A stretch of 64,000 nucleotides of DNA from Myxococcus fulvus (lineage in GTDB: Bacteria; Myxococcota; Myxococcia; Myxococcales; Myxococcaceae), in NCBI RefSeq assembly GCF_900111765.1, contig NZ_FOIB01000004.1, positions 372,001 to 436,000 on the forward strand, written 5' to 3'. Of this stretch, positions 53,293-61,401 are shown one piece after another (position 1 is the first letter of the stretch; every line of letters starts with the position of its first letter). A program made the translations under genes and the position numbers. Below the pieces are notes generated by a model. That model worked only from the letters and a program-made list of their open reading frames with translations, made no database searches and had not been told where the DNA came from.

Positions 53293-55326
53293 CTAGTTGC
53301 GCGTCCACTGGTCCAGCCAGCCGAGCACCTCGTCGTGCCACTGCAGGCTGTTGGCGGGGCGCAGCACCCAGTGGTTCTCCTCCGGGAAGTAGAGCAGCTT
53401 GGAGGGGATGCCGCGGCGCTGGAGCGCGGTGAAGGTGCCCAGGCCCTGCGTCTCCACCACGCGGAAGTCCTGGCCGCCGTGAATCACCATCATCGGCGTC
53501 TTCCACTTGCCCACGTGCTCGATGGGGCTGTGCTTGCGGTAGCCCTCGGGGTTCTCCCACGGCGTGCCCTTGTGCTCCCACTCCGGGAACCAGAGCTCCT
53601 CGGTGTCGAAGTAGCCCATGCGCTCATCCAGGATGCCGTCGTGGTTGACCAGGCACTTGAAGCCGTCCGCCCAGTTGCCGGCAATCCAGTTGATCATGTA
53701 CCCGCCGTAGCTGGCGCCCAGCGCGCACTTCTTCTCCTTGGAGATGAACGGGTAGCGCTGCAGCGCGGCGGCCAGGCCCTTCTGCAGGTCCTCGAGCGGC
53801 TTGCCGCCCCAGTCGTCGCGGATGGCGTCGGTGAAGGCCTGCCCGTAGCCGGTGGAGCCGTGGAAGTCGACCATGACGGCCACGTAGCCGCGGCCCGCGT
53901 ACACCTGCGGGTTCCATCGGTAGTGGAAGTGATTGCCGAACGAGCCCTGCGGTCCGCCGTGGATGAGGAAGGCCAGCGGGTACTGGCGCTTCGGGTCGAA
54001 GTCGACCGGCTTCACCACGTAGGCGCGCACCGTCTCGTTGTTCCAGCCCGGGAACTCGAACTGCTCGAAGCCGCCGAAGCGCACGCGCGAAAGCGTGTCC
54101 TGGTTCACCTGGGTGAGCTGCTTCGAACCCGTGCCGTCCTGGTTGATGACGAACAGGTCCGCGGGCGAGTCCAGGTCATCGTGCACGTAGACCAGGCGGT
54201 TGCCGGCGGCGGGCTGCGGCGAGTCGTCGGTGCCGTCCTTCGTAATCTGCCGCACCTTGCCCGAGGCCACGTCGAGCGCGAACAGGGGCTGCTGGCCGAT
54301 GTGGCCCGCGGTGGCGAACAGCGTCTTGCTGTCGGGGCTCCAGGCGAGGCCGCCGGCGGAGCGGTCCCAGTCCTCGGCGAGCACGCGCTCCTGGCCGCCG
54401 GGCCACGCGCGCACGATGACGCGGTAGCGGTCCGCCTCGTAGCCGGGGCGGGACATGGCCAGGTACGCGAGCGACTTGCCGTCCGGGCTGAAGACGGGGC
54501 TGGTGTCGGTGGCGCGGTTCTTCTCGGTGAGCTTGCGGGGCTTGGCCTTCCCGTCGATGGGGGAGACGAAGAGGTCCAGGTCCGTGGACCAGGACTCGGT
54601 GCGGCCCACGTCGCGCGCGGTGAAGACGACGCTCTTGCCGTCGGGCGTGAAGGTGTACTCCTCCGGGCCGCCGAAGGGCTTGGTGGGGCCGTCCGCGTCC
54701 ATGCCCTTCATCAGGTCCACGGGCGTGCCACCGGCCACGGGGACAACGAAGACGTGCGAGCGACGGCCGTCCTTCCACGTGTCCCAGTGACGCGCGAAGA
54801 GCTTGTCGTAGGTGCGGCCGGTGGCCTTGCGCTTGGAGCGCTCCGCCTCGCGCTGGGTGTTGCAGTCGAGCGCGGCGCAGTCGGGGAACACCTCCATGGA
54901 CACGGCCAGCCGCGCGCCGTCGGGGGACAGGCGGAAGGTGCCGACGTCCAGGGGGAGCTTCGTCACCTGGGTGGGCTCACCGCCGTCGATGGGCAGGCGC
55001 CACACCTGGGAGGAGCCACCGCGCGAGGACAGGAAGAAGAGGCTCTTGCCGTCCGGGGCCCAGGTGGGGTCCGAGTCCGCGTCCGGGTGCGAGGTGAGCT
55101 GGCGCGGGGCGCTCCCGTCGACGCCGACGAGCCACAAGTCGGTGCGGCCGCGGTTGGCCTCCAGGTCCGTGGAGCGCAGGACGTAGGCGACCTGGGTCCC
55201 ATCGGGAGAGACGCGCGGGTTGCTCAGCCGGCGCATCGAAATCATGTCGTGGTGGTTGAACGGCTGGGTCTTGGCCGGCGCCGGGGTGGCGGCGAGGGCC
55301 AGGGCCGCGACAAGCGACAGCGGCAA
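53293..55326 (-). CDS. Secreted S9-family prolyl-oligopeptidase-type peptidase
   Basis: 677 residues from a TTG at 55326, which has AGGAG 6 bases upstream and yields a signal peptide (PLSLVAALALAATPAPA); the in-frame ATG further upstream lacks a ribosome-binding site. A beta-propeller with WD40-like repeats (SPDGTQVAYV, SPDGKSLAYLAM, TPDGKSVVFT) covers 40-420. The hydrolase domain has the nucleophile in GASYGGYM (about residue 537), Asp in HGGQDFRV (about 617) and His in ENHWV (about 649). It resembles acylaminoacyl-peptidases and DPP-like enzymes and likely degrades peptides outside the cytoplasm. Confidence 0.93.
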   Translation of the reverse strand: MPLSLVAALALAATPAPAKTQPFNHHDMISMRRLSNPRVSPDGTQVAYVLRSTDLEANRGRTDLWLVGVDGSAPRQLTSHPDADSDPTWAPDGKSLFFLSSRGGSSQVWRLPIDGGEPTQVTKLPLDVGTFRLSPDGARLAVSMEVFPDCAALDCNTQREAERSKRKATGRTYDKLFARHWDTWKDGRRSHVFVVPVAGGTPVDLMKGMDADGPTKPFGGPEEYTFTPDGKSVVFTARDVGRTESWSTDLDLFVSPIDGKAKPRKLTEKNRATDTSPVFSPDGKSLAYLAMSRPGYEADRYRVIVRAWPGGQERVLAEDWDRSAGGLAWSPDSKTLFATAGHIGQQPLFALDVASGKVRQITKDGTDDSPQPAAGNRLVYVHDDLDSPADLFVINQDGTGSKQLTQVNQDTLSRVRFGGFEQFEFPGWNNETVRAYVVKPVDFDPKRQYPLAFLIHGGPQGSFGNHFHYRWNPQVYAGRGYVAVMVDFHGSTGYGQAFTDAIRDDWGGKPLEDLQKGLAAALQRYPFISKEKKCALGASYGGYMINWIAGNWADGFKCLVNHDGILDERMGYFDTEELWFPEWEHKGTPWENPEGYRKHSPIEHVGKWKTPMMVIHGGQDFRVVETQGLGTFTALQRRGIPSKLLYFPEENHWVLRPANSLQWHDEVLGWLDQWTRN

Positions 55327-55548
55327 GGTGTGCTCCTGGGGTGGGCCCACGCGCGTCCATCCAGGCGAGCGCTCGGGCGGGGTTTTCGGGGGTGGACCGT
55401 GCCCGCTCCTCCGGGCGCTGTCCACCTCGGGACGTCGGAACATGCGAGGGGCGCTCGTATGCCCGGCGCGTCATGGAAAGTGGGGGGTCGGGACTTCCCG
55501 GGAGCGGAAGCCATGACGTGACGCGCCAGTCCGGTTAGTGAGAGGGGC

Positions 55549-56169
55549 ATGAGCCCACCCGTCAGCGTGCGTGTCTGGTCCGACTTCGTGTGTCCCTGGT
55601 GCTACGTCGGTCTCCAGGAGGTCAAGAAGCTCCAGAAGGAGTTCGACATCGAGGTGGACTGGCAGCCCTTCTTCCTGCGCCCGGAGACGCCGCCGGAGGG
55701 GCTGCCGTTGCCCGCGCACATCCGCGAGAAGATGAAGGACCCGAACAACCCCCTCAAGGTCCGCGCGGCGCAGGCGGGGCTGAAGATGGTGGACCGGGAC
55801 GTGATTCCGTCCACGCGGCGTGCGCACCAGGCCACCGAGTACGCGAGGACGCAGGGCAAGCTGGAGCCGTACCACGCGGCCATCCTGCGCCGGTACTGGA
55901 GCGAGGGGCAGGACCTCTGGCAGTGGGAGACGCTCCGGGGCGCGGCCGAGGAGGTGGGGCTGGATGCGGACGCGCTCCAGCGCGCGGTGGAGGGTGGCGA
56001 GTTTGTGAAGGTGGTGGAGGACGCGGTGCGCGCGGCGCAGGAGATGGGCGTCAGCGCGGTGCCCACGTTCGTGTTGGGTGAGCGCTTCGGCATCCAGGGT
56101 GCGCAGGACTACGCCGTGTTCAAGCAGGCGATGGAGCGGCTGGGCGCGAAGCCTCGCGCGACGACGTGA
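55549..56169 (+). CDS. FrnE-like DsbA-family oxidoreductase
   Basis: 206 residues, no signal peptide, so probably cytoplasmic. The active-site motif is VCPWCYVG near residue 16, with cis-Pro in SAVPTFVLGERFGIQGAQ. This is the FrnE/2-hydroxychromene-isomerase-like branch of DsbA. The ATG at 55549 has GAGAGGGGC just upstream. It stands alone and converges on the FliB-like gene. Confidence 0.92.
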   Translation: MSPPVSVRVWSDFVCPWCYVGLQEVKKLQKEFDIEVDWQPFFLRPETPPEGLPLPAHIREKMKDPNNPLKVRAAQAGLKMVDRDVIPSTRRAHQATEYARTQGKLEPYHAAILRRYWSEGQDLWQWETLRGAAEEVGLDADALQRAVEGGEFVKVVEDAVRAAQEMGVSAVPTFVLGERFGIQGAQDYAVFKQAMERLGAKPRATT

Positions 56170-56208
56170 GGTGAGGAGGGTGGGCGCGGGGTGACTCGCG
56201 CTCGCCGG

Positions 56209-57483
56209 CTACACGCCCTGGAGCAACACGAGCATGCGCGGGAGCGCGTCGGGTCCGGAGCCACCCGCGAGGCCCTGCGCGAGGCCATGCAGCTCCGGTG
56301 ACTGCTCCAGGTGCTTCGCGCTGAGCTGGAAGCACTCCACCGCCGCGGCGTCGAGGCGCGCACGCGAGGCCGTGAGGTCATCGCTCAGCGCGCTGTCCTC
56401 ACACAGCGCGACGACGTCGGGATGTCCGAACAGCGCCCAGCGGAGCATCGCGGCGCGCAGGGTCAGCTTGAAGACGTAGTCCATCACCGAGGGGCTGTCG
56501 GTGAACGGGTTGCGCAGCCAGTGGTTCATCGCGTGGTGACGGAAGTACTGCTCGATGCGCTCACCGAGCACGGGCTCCAGTCGGGCGCGGCGCTCGGAGT
56601 ACAGGGCCCAGACGTCGTCCGGCGCGGCGCTCGCGCCACCGTAGGACGCCTGGATGGCGCGGGCCCATGCCTGGAACCTTGCGCCACGGACGCCGTCGAT
56701 GCGAGCGCGCAGCACCGTGCCGCAGATGCCGGCCCACGGGCCGCCGGGCAGATGCACCGAGGACACCATCGCGTGCAATGCATCCAACGTCGACGGTGCC
56801 TCGAAGTCAGAGAGCGTCGAGAGGAGCAGTGCTTCGTCTCGAAACGCGTCCGTCCCCCGGAAGTAGAAGGTCCCGAGCCTCCGGGCCAGCTCCCCCAGCA
56901 TGAACAGCCGCGAGGCATACGGGTACTCGCGTCGATCCAGGATGCGCAGCGCCACCTCGCGCACCCGCGACGCATGCCACGTCCACGCGTCGGCCGCGTC
57001 CTCTCCGCCCAGCGCTCGCGCCAGTTCGGGCCGCGCCGCGAGCGACGCGTCCACCGGCACCGGCTCCAGCGCGTCCTCCGCGAGCAGGCACAGCCGCACC
57101 ACCTCCGGACAACCGAACGAGCCCGTCACCTCCAACCGCCCTGCCCTGCGCGTGGCCACGCGCGGGAACACCGCGCACGCATCCGGCAACACCGCCTCGC
57201 CATACGCGCGATGCAACGAGCACAACTTCCGGGCATCGAGGAACGAGCACAACCCGTCCTCGCGCTTCGCGATGCACGCGGCCTCCGCGCCCACGCCACT
57301 GCCCGGGTCGGGCAGCACGAGCGCCTCGACCCGCGCCGCGTCAGGCCCACCCGCCACCGCGTCGCGCAGCACCTTCCACCGCGCGTCGCTCACCGGCACC
57401 ACGAGCCCCGCGCAGCACGTGTCCTCACATGTGTCCGCGAGGCACTGGAAGCGCGTCAGATACCGGGGAGCCGTGGCGGACAT
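56209..57483 (-). CDS. FliB-like (flagellin lysine-N-methylase family) Cys-rich protein
   Basis: 424 residues. The N-terminus has the family cysteines in FQCLADTCEDTCCAGLVVPV, then CIAKREDGLCSFLDARKLC and LPDACAVFPRV, the FliB/YkgJ-type arrangement thought to bind an iron-sulfur cluster. The rest is helical. FliB methylates flagellin lysines in Salmonella, but myxobacteria have no flagella, so another protein must be the target. It begins 14 bases after the zinc-finger gene in the PilZ-Hsp70 operon. Confidence 0.85.
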   Translation of the reverse strand: MSATAPRYLTRFQCLADTCEDTCCAGLVVPVSDARWKVLRDAVAGGPDAARVEALVLPDPGSGVGAEAACIAKREDGLCSFLDARKLCSLHRAYGEAVLPDACAVFPRVATRRAGRLEVTGSFGCPEVVRLCLLAEDALEPVPVDASLAARPELARALGGEDAADAWTWHASRVREVALRILDRREYPYASRLFMLGELARRLGTFYFRGTDAFRDEALLLSTLSDFEAPSTLDALHAMVSSVHLPGGPWAGICGTVLRARIDGVRGARFQAWARAIQASYGGASAAPDDVWALYSERRARLEPVLGERIEQYFRHHAMNHWLRNPFTDSPSVMDYVFKLTLRAAMLRWALFGHPDVVALCEDSALSDDLTASRARLDAAAVECFQLSAKHLEQSPELHGLAQGLAGGSGPDALPRMLVLLQGV

Positions 57484-57496
57484 GGACCTTTCGAGC

Positions 57497-57736
57497 TCAG
57501 GCGTCGTCCGAGCCGCCCCGCAGCCCCACCACCACCGCGTCCCCTGTTACGGGCGGCGCGGTGACAGAGAAGGCCTCGCGGTCCAGCGTCGCGAACAACC
57601 GCACCACACACGCATCACAGATGGCGGCGCTCCCCATGCCCGCCTGCAGCCGCCCCACCTGATGCGCGGAGGCGCCGCAGAACGAGCAGCGCCGCCGGGC
57701 CGGCGTGGGCTGATTCGAGACGTACGGTCCTTTCAT
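57497..57736 (-). CDS. Small ClpX-type C4 zinc-finger protein
   Basis: 79 residues from the ATG at 57736 (a GTG at 57751 adds 5). The four cysteines lie in RRCSFCGASAHQV and AICDACVVRLF, the pattern of the ClpX N-terminal zinc-binding domain that recruits substrates and adaptors. No AAA+ domain is attached. It is wedged between the PilZ-Hsp70 gene (18 bases) and the FliB-like gene. It could be an adaptor for the Hsp70 (inference). Confidence 0.8.
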   Translation of the reverse strand: MKGPYVSNQPTPARRRCSFCGASAHQVGRLQAGMGSAAICDACVVRLFATLDREAFSVTAPPVTGDAVVVGLRGGSDDA

Positions 57737-57754
57737 CTCCCCATTCCTCACAGG

Positions 57755-60700
57755 CTACTTCCGGCCCAGCGCCTTCTTCACGAAGCCCCAGAATCCACCC
57801 GCGCGCTCCTTCAGGTCCGCGCCACGGCGCTCCTCGGCGGCCTTCACCGATTCCTTGCTCACCTGCAGCTGCTTCTGCAGCTCCTCCGGCGAGTAGCGCG
57901 TGGCCAGCGTGGCCTTCACTTCCTTGCGCGTCGAGTACTCGCGCGCCTCGACATGCAGCACGCACTCCGAATCGAGCTTGATGGTGACGGCCACGCGCAC
58001 CGAGCCCTTCGGCCCGCGGGGCAGGCCCTCGATGCGCACGGTGCCCAGGTACTCGTTGGCGGAGATGTGATTGTCCTCGCCCTGGAAGATGGACAGCTCG
58101 AGGACCTCCTCGTTGTCCTTCGACGTGCTCAGCGCGAACGAGCGCTGCGCGGGCAGCGGGCTGTTGCGCTCGATGACGCGCTTGAAGGCGCCGCCGGGCA
58201 TCGCGATGCCCACCGTCATGGGCAGCACGTCGATGAGCACCACGCTGCTCACCTTGTCCACCGAGCCCGAGTACAGCGCCGCGCCCAGCGCCACCGCCTC
58301 GTCCGCGTTGACGCTCGCCTGCGGCCCCTTGCCGAACAGGCCCTTGAGCTTGTCGCGCACCAGCGGCATGCGGCTCATGCCGCCCACGAGGATGATGTCG
58401 TCCACCTCGGCCGCCTTGAGCTTCGCGTCCAGGAGCACGTCGCGCACCACGTCCACGGTGCGGCTGAGCAGCGGGTCGCAGATCTTCTCCAGCTCCTGCC
58501 GCGTCATCACCACGCGCAGGTCCCGAGGCCGCCCCGAGTCATCCATCATCAACATCGGGATGTGGACCTCGAAGCTGGCGCGCTCGGAGAGGGCCATCTT
58601 CGCGCGCTCGGCGGCGTCGCTCACGCGGGACAGCGCGATGCCGTCGCCGTTGAACGCCAGGCCCTCTTTCTCCTGGAAGCGCTTGAGGAGGAAGTCGACG
58701 ATGAGGTTGTCGAAGTCGATACCGCCCAGGAAGATGTCGCCGCCGGTGCCGAGCACCTCGAAGACGTTCTTCTCGATCTTGAGGATGGTGGCGTCGAAGG
58801 TACCGCCGCCCAGGTCGTAGACGAGGACGCGCTTGTTGAGCTCGCGGTTGAGGCCGTAGGCGAGCGCCGCGGAGGTGGGCTCGTTGAGGATGCGCTCCAC
58901 CTTGAGGCCCGCGAGGATGCCGGACTTGCGCACGGCCTCACGCTGCGGCTCGGAGTAGTACGCGGGCACCGTCACCACCGCGCGCTCCACCTTCTGGTTG
59001 AGGTGGGCCTCCGCCATCTCCTTGCACTCGCGGAGGATGATGGCCTGCACCTCCTCGAGCGAGAGCACGCTGTCCATCAGCCGCACGGCGGCGCGGCCTG
59101 CGGCGTCCGGGACGATGTCGTAGTGGAAGCGCTCGCGGACCTGGTTCACCACGGCGCTGTCGTAGGGACGGCCCACCAGTCGCTTCGCGCCGTAGATGGT
59201 GTGCTGGGGGCGCAGCACCAGCTGGTTCTTCGCGCGGTGGCTGACGAGCAGCTTGTTCTGCGCGTTGAGCGAGATGACCGACGGAATCGTGTTGTAGCCC
59301 TCGCGCGAGCGCAGCACGACGGGGCGGCCGTTGGACAGGAGCGCCACGCACGAGTTGGTGGTGCCCAGGTCGATGCCGATGACGGGGCCCGTGCCCGCGA
59401 TCTGCGGAGGCGGCGGGAGGAAGATGGTCTTGGGCAGCCCCCGCTCGTCGAGCGCGGGAGCGACGGGCGCGGCCTTCGGGGCGGCCGGCGTCAGCAGCGT
59501 CGGAGTCCCCACCGGCTCGGGAGCCTTGGGGGCCTCGCGACGCACGTTGGGCAGTGACGGAGTCGCGGGCGCCGCAGGCGGCGGCTGGAACGCGGCCGGA
59601 GGTGGGGGCGGCGGGGGCCGGGCCTGGGCCACGGGCGCGCGGGGAGCGGCCACGCCTGGAGGAGTGCTGCTCCCCATGTTCGACAGGCCGAAGTCGAACT
59701 CGACGCCGCCCGCGGGGCGAGCCGAGGAGGGAGGCGGCGGCGGTGAGGTGCGCGTCGGAGGCGGCGCGGCGGGAGGCAGCTCCTCCACCGCGTCACTGAA
59801 GTCCAGGTCGAACTCCAGGCTGCCACCACTGCGAGGCTTCGCGGCGGCGGGAGGCGGCGGCGGCGCGACGGGGCGCGGGGGCGGCGCGGCAGGGGCCTCC
59901 TCCACCGCGTCGCTCAGGTCCAGGTCGAACTCGAACGCACCACCGGCGGGCTTCGCGGCGGCGGCGGAAGGCGGCGGCGGCGCGCTGGCACGAGGAGGCG
60001 GCGAGGCAGGGGCCTCTTCCACCGCGTCGCTCAGGTCCAGGTCGAACTCGAACGCTCCCCCCGCGGGCTTCGCGGCGGCAGGCCGAGCCGGAGGCGGCGC
60101 GCTGGCACGAGGAGGCGGAGGCGGCGCGGCGGGGGCTTCCTCCACCGCGTCGCTCAAGTCCATGTCGAACTCGAACGCCCCCCCCACGGGCTTCGCGACG
60201 GCGGGCGGAGGCGGCGGAGCACTGGCGCGCGGAGGCGGGGGCGCGGGCGTCTCCTCCACCGCGTCACTGAAATCCAGGTCGAACTCGAACGCGCCACCGG
60301 CGGGCTTCGCGGCGGCGGCAGGTGGCGGCGCGATGGGGCGCTGCGGCGCACTGGGGCGCGCGGGCGTCTCCTCCACCACGTCACCGAAGTCCATGTCGAA
60401 CTCGAGTGCGCCCCCCTGGGGCTTCGCGGCGGAAGGCGCCGGAGCCCCCGTGGCCTCGGACATGTCGAGGTCGAACTCCATCGGGCCGCTGGGTCGCGCC
60501 GATGAGGACGACTCGACCTCCACGGTGAGACCGACCTCGATGGGCGCCTCATCGAGCATCTCGCCCTGCGTGAGCGGCGCTTCGTCGAGCGACAGCTCAA
60601 ACCCGGGCAGCGGCTCGTCCATCAGCGGCGAGGCGGGCGGGGGCGGCGTGCTCGCGATGAGCTCCTCGAGCGGGATGTCCACGTCATCTGCGGGCGGCGG

Positions 60701-61258
60701 GGAGAAGTCGAAGGGCTCGTCGAGCCCCGGAGACGCCGGCGCATCCAGGTCATCGAACAGCGAGTCCAGCGCGGGCCCACGCGGCGCCGCGGCGGGCTTC
60801 GCCACGGGCGCGGGTGCGGGCCGGGCCTGCACGGGGGCGACGGCCGGCGCGATGGAGGGGGCCAGCGGCGCCACGGACGGGGCGATGGCGGGCAGCGGCG
60901 AGACGACGGCCGCGGGGGCCTCCGGCTTGCGCTGCAGGAGCATCATGTCCACCAGCGCGCGGCTGGCCGGGTCCAGCTCGTGGAACTGGAGCCCCATGCC
61001 GGGAGGCCCCGAGGGGTCTCCCACTTCACGGACCCAGCGCACGTCGGCGGTGCCGCGCAGCACGCGCACGCCTCCGGCGATCTGCACCTCGAACTTGACG
61101 GGTGTCCCCACGGGCTGCGGGGTGCGCGAGCGGATGAACATCCCGCCCGGGCTGAGGTTGGTGGCGAACTCCTCCGCGAAGCTCCCCACGCTTTCATGCT
61201 TGAGCTTCACCAACAGACCGACTGCCTTCCGGTCCGTGGTGCGCCTGCCTTGATCCAT
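57755..61258 (-). CDS. PilZ - acidic repeat - Hsp70 (DnaK-like) fusion protein
   Basis: 1167 residues. Residues 1-110 form a PilZ domain of the myxobacterial type (EFATNLSPGGMFIRSRTP and RGTADVRWV). Residues 110-610 are Pro/Ala-rich and carry eight copies of an EFDLDLSD-type motif about 39 residues apart. From about 624 an Hsp70 begins: GPVIGIDLGTTNSCVALL, then the phosphate-2 motif VLVYDLGGGTFDATIL and ILVGGMSRMPLV. The substrate-binding beta domain is present, but the helical lid is cut short and ends FWGFVKKALGRK with no EEVD-like tail. It heads an operon with a ClpX-type zinc finger and a FliB-like gene. Confidence 0.9.
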   Translation of the reverse strand: MDQGRRTTDRKAVGLLVKLKHESVGSFAEEFATNLSPGGMFIRSRTPQPVGTPVKFEVQIAGGVRVLRGTADVRWVREVGDPSGPPGMGLQFHELDPASRALVDMMLLQRKPEAPAAVVSPLPAIAPSVAPLAPSIAPAVAPVQARPAPAPVAKPAAAPRGPALDSLFDDLDAPASPGLDEPFDFSPPPADDVDIPLEELIASTPPPPASPLMDEPLPGFELSLDEAPLTQGEMLDEAPIEVGLTVEVESSSSARPSGPMEFDLDMSEATGAPAPSAAKPQGGALEFDMDFGDVVEETPARPSAPQRPIAPPPAAAAKPAGGAFEFDLDFSDAVEETPAPPPPRASAPPPPPAVAKPVGGAFEFDMDLSDAVEEAPAAPPPPPRASAPPPARPAAAKPAGGAFEFDLDLSDAVEEAPASPPPRASAPPPPSAAAAKPAGGAFEFDLDLSDAVEEAPAAPPPRPVAPPPPPAAAKPRSGGSLEFDLDFSDAVEELPPAAPPPTRTSPPPPPSSARPAGGVEFDFGLSNMGSSTPPGVAAPRAPVAQARPPPPPPPAAFQPPPAAPATPSLPNVRREAPKAPEPVGTPTLLTPAAPKAAPVAPALDERGLPKTIFLPPPPQIAGTGPVIGIDLGTTNSCVALLSNGRPVVLRSREGYNTIPSVISLNAQNKLLVSHRAKNQLVLRPQHTIYGAKRLVGRPYDSAVVNQVRERFHYDIVPDAAGRAAVRLMDSVLSLEEVQAIILRECKEMAEAHLNQKVERAVVTVPAYYSEPQREAVRKSGILAGLKVERILNEPTSAALAYGLNRELNKRVLVYDLGGGTFDATILKIEKNVFEVLGTGGDIFLGGIDFDNLIVDFLLKRFQEKEGLAFNGDGIALSRVSDAAERAKMALSERASFEVHIPMLMMDDSGRPRDLRVVMTRQELEKICDPLLSRTVDVVRDVLLDAKLKAAEVDDIILVGGMSRMPLVRDKLKGLFGKGPQASVNADEAVALGAALYSGSVDKVSSVVLIDVLPMTVGIAMPGGAFKRVIERNSPLPAQRSFALSTSKDNEEVLELSIFQGEDNHISANEYLGTVRIEGLPRGPKGSVRVAVTIKLDSECVLHVEAREYSTRKEVKATLATRYSPEELQKQLQVSKESVKAAEERRGADLKERAGGFWGFVKKALGRK
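59690..60485. repeat. Array of about eight units encoding EFDLDLSDAVEE motifs
   Basis: Within the Hsp70 fusion gene the motif recurs near 59697, 59800, 59915, 60033, 60154, 60272, 60387 and 60470 on the plus-strand coordinate, with a spacing of about 115-121 bases for the central copies. Each codes for EFD(L/M)D(F/L)SD(A/V)VEE separated by Pro-rich linkers. The central copies are close to identical, which suggests duplication. Confidence 0.88.
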
Positions 61259-61340
61259 AACGCACCACCATCGCGGTACACCGCCCCCTTCTCAAGAGGG
61301 TTTTGGGGCCTCGGTTGGTTGGCAGGCCGAGGAACCCGAA

Positions 61341-61363
61341 CAGGTGGGCCTGCGGCCTACCTG
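61341..61363. repeat. 10-bp hairpin in a divergent promoter region
   Basis: CAGGTGGGCC at 61341-61350 pairs with GGCCTACCTG at 61354-61363 around TGC, with one G-T pair. It lies 38 bases before the ATG of the membrane protein gene, in the 143-base region shared with the divergent PilZ-Hsp70 gene. It may be an operator or a leader hairpin. Confidence 0.5.
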
Positions 61364-61401
61364 CACCTTCCTGTAATGTCGTGCGCCGCGAGGAGGCGTC
61401 C

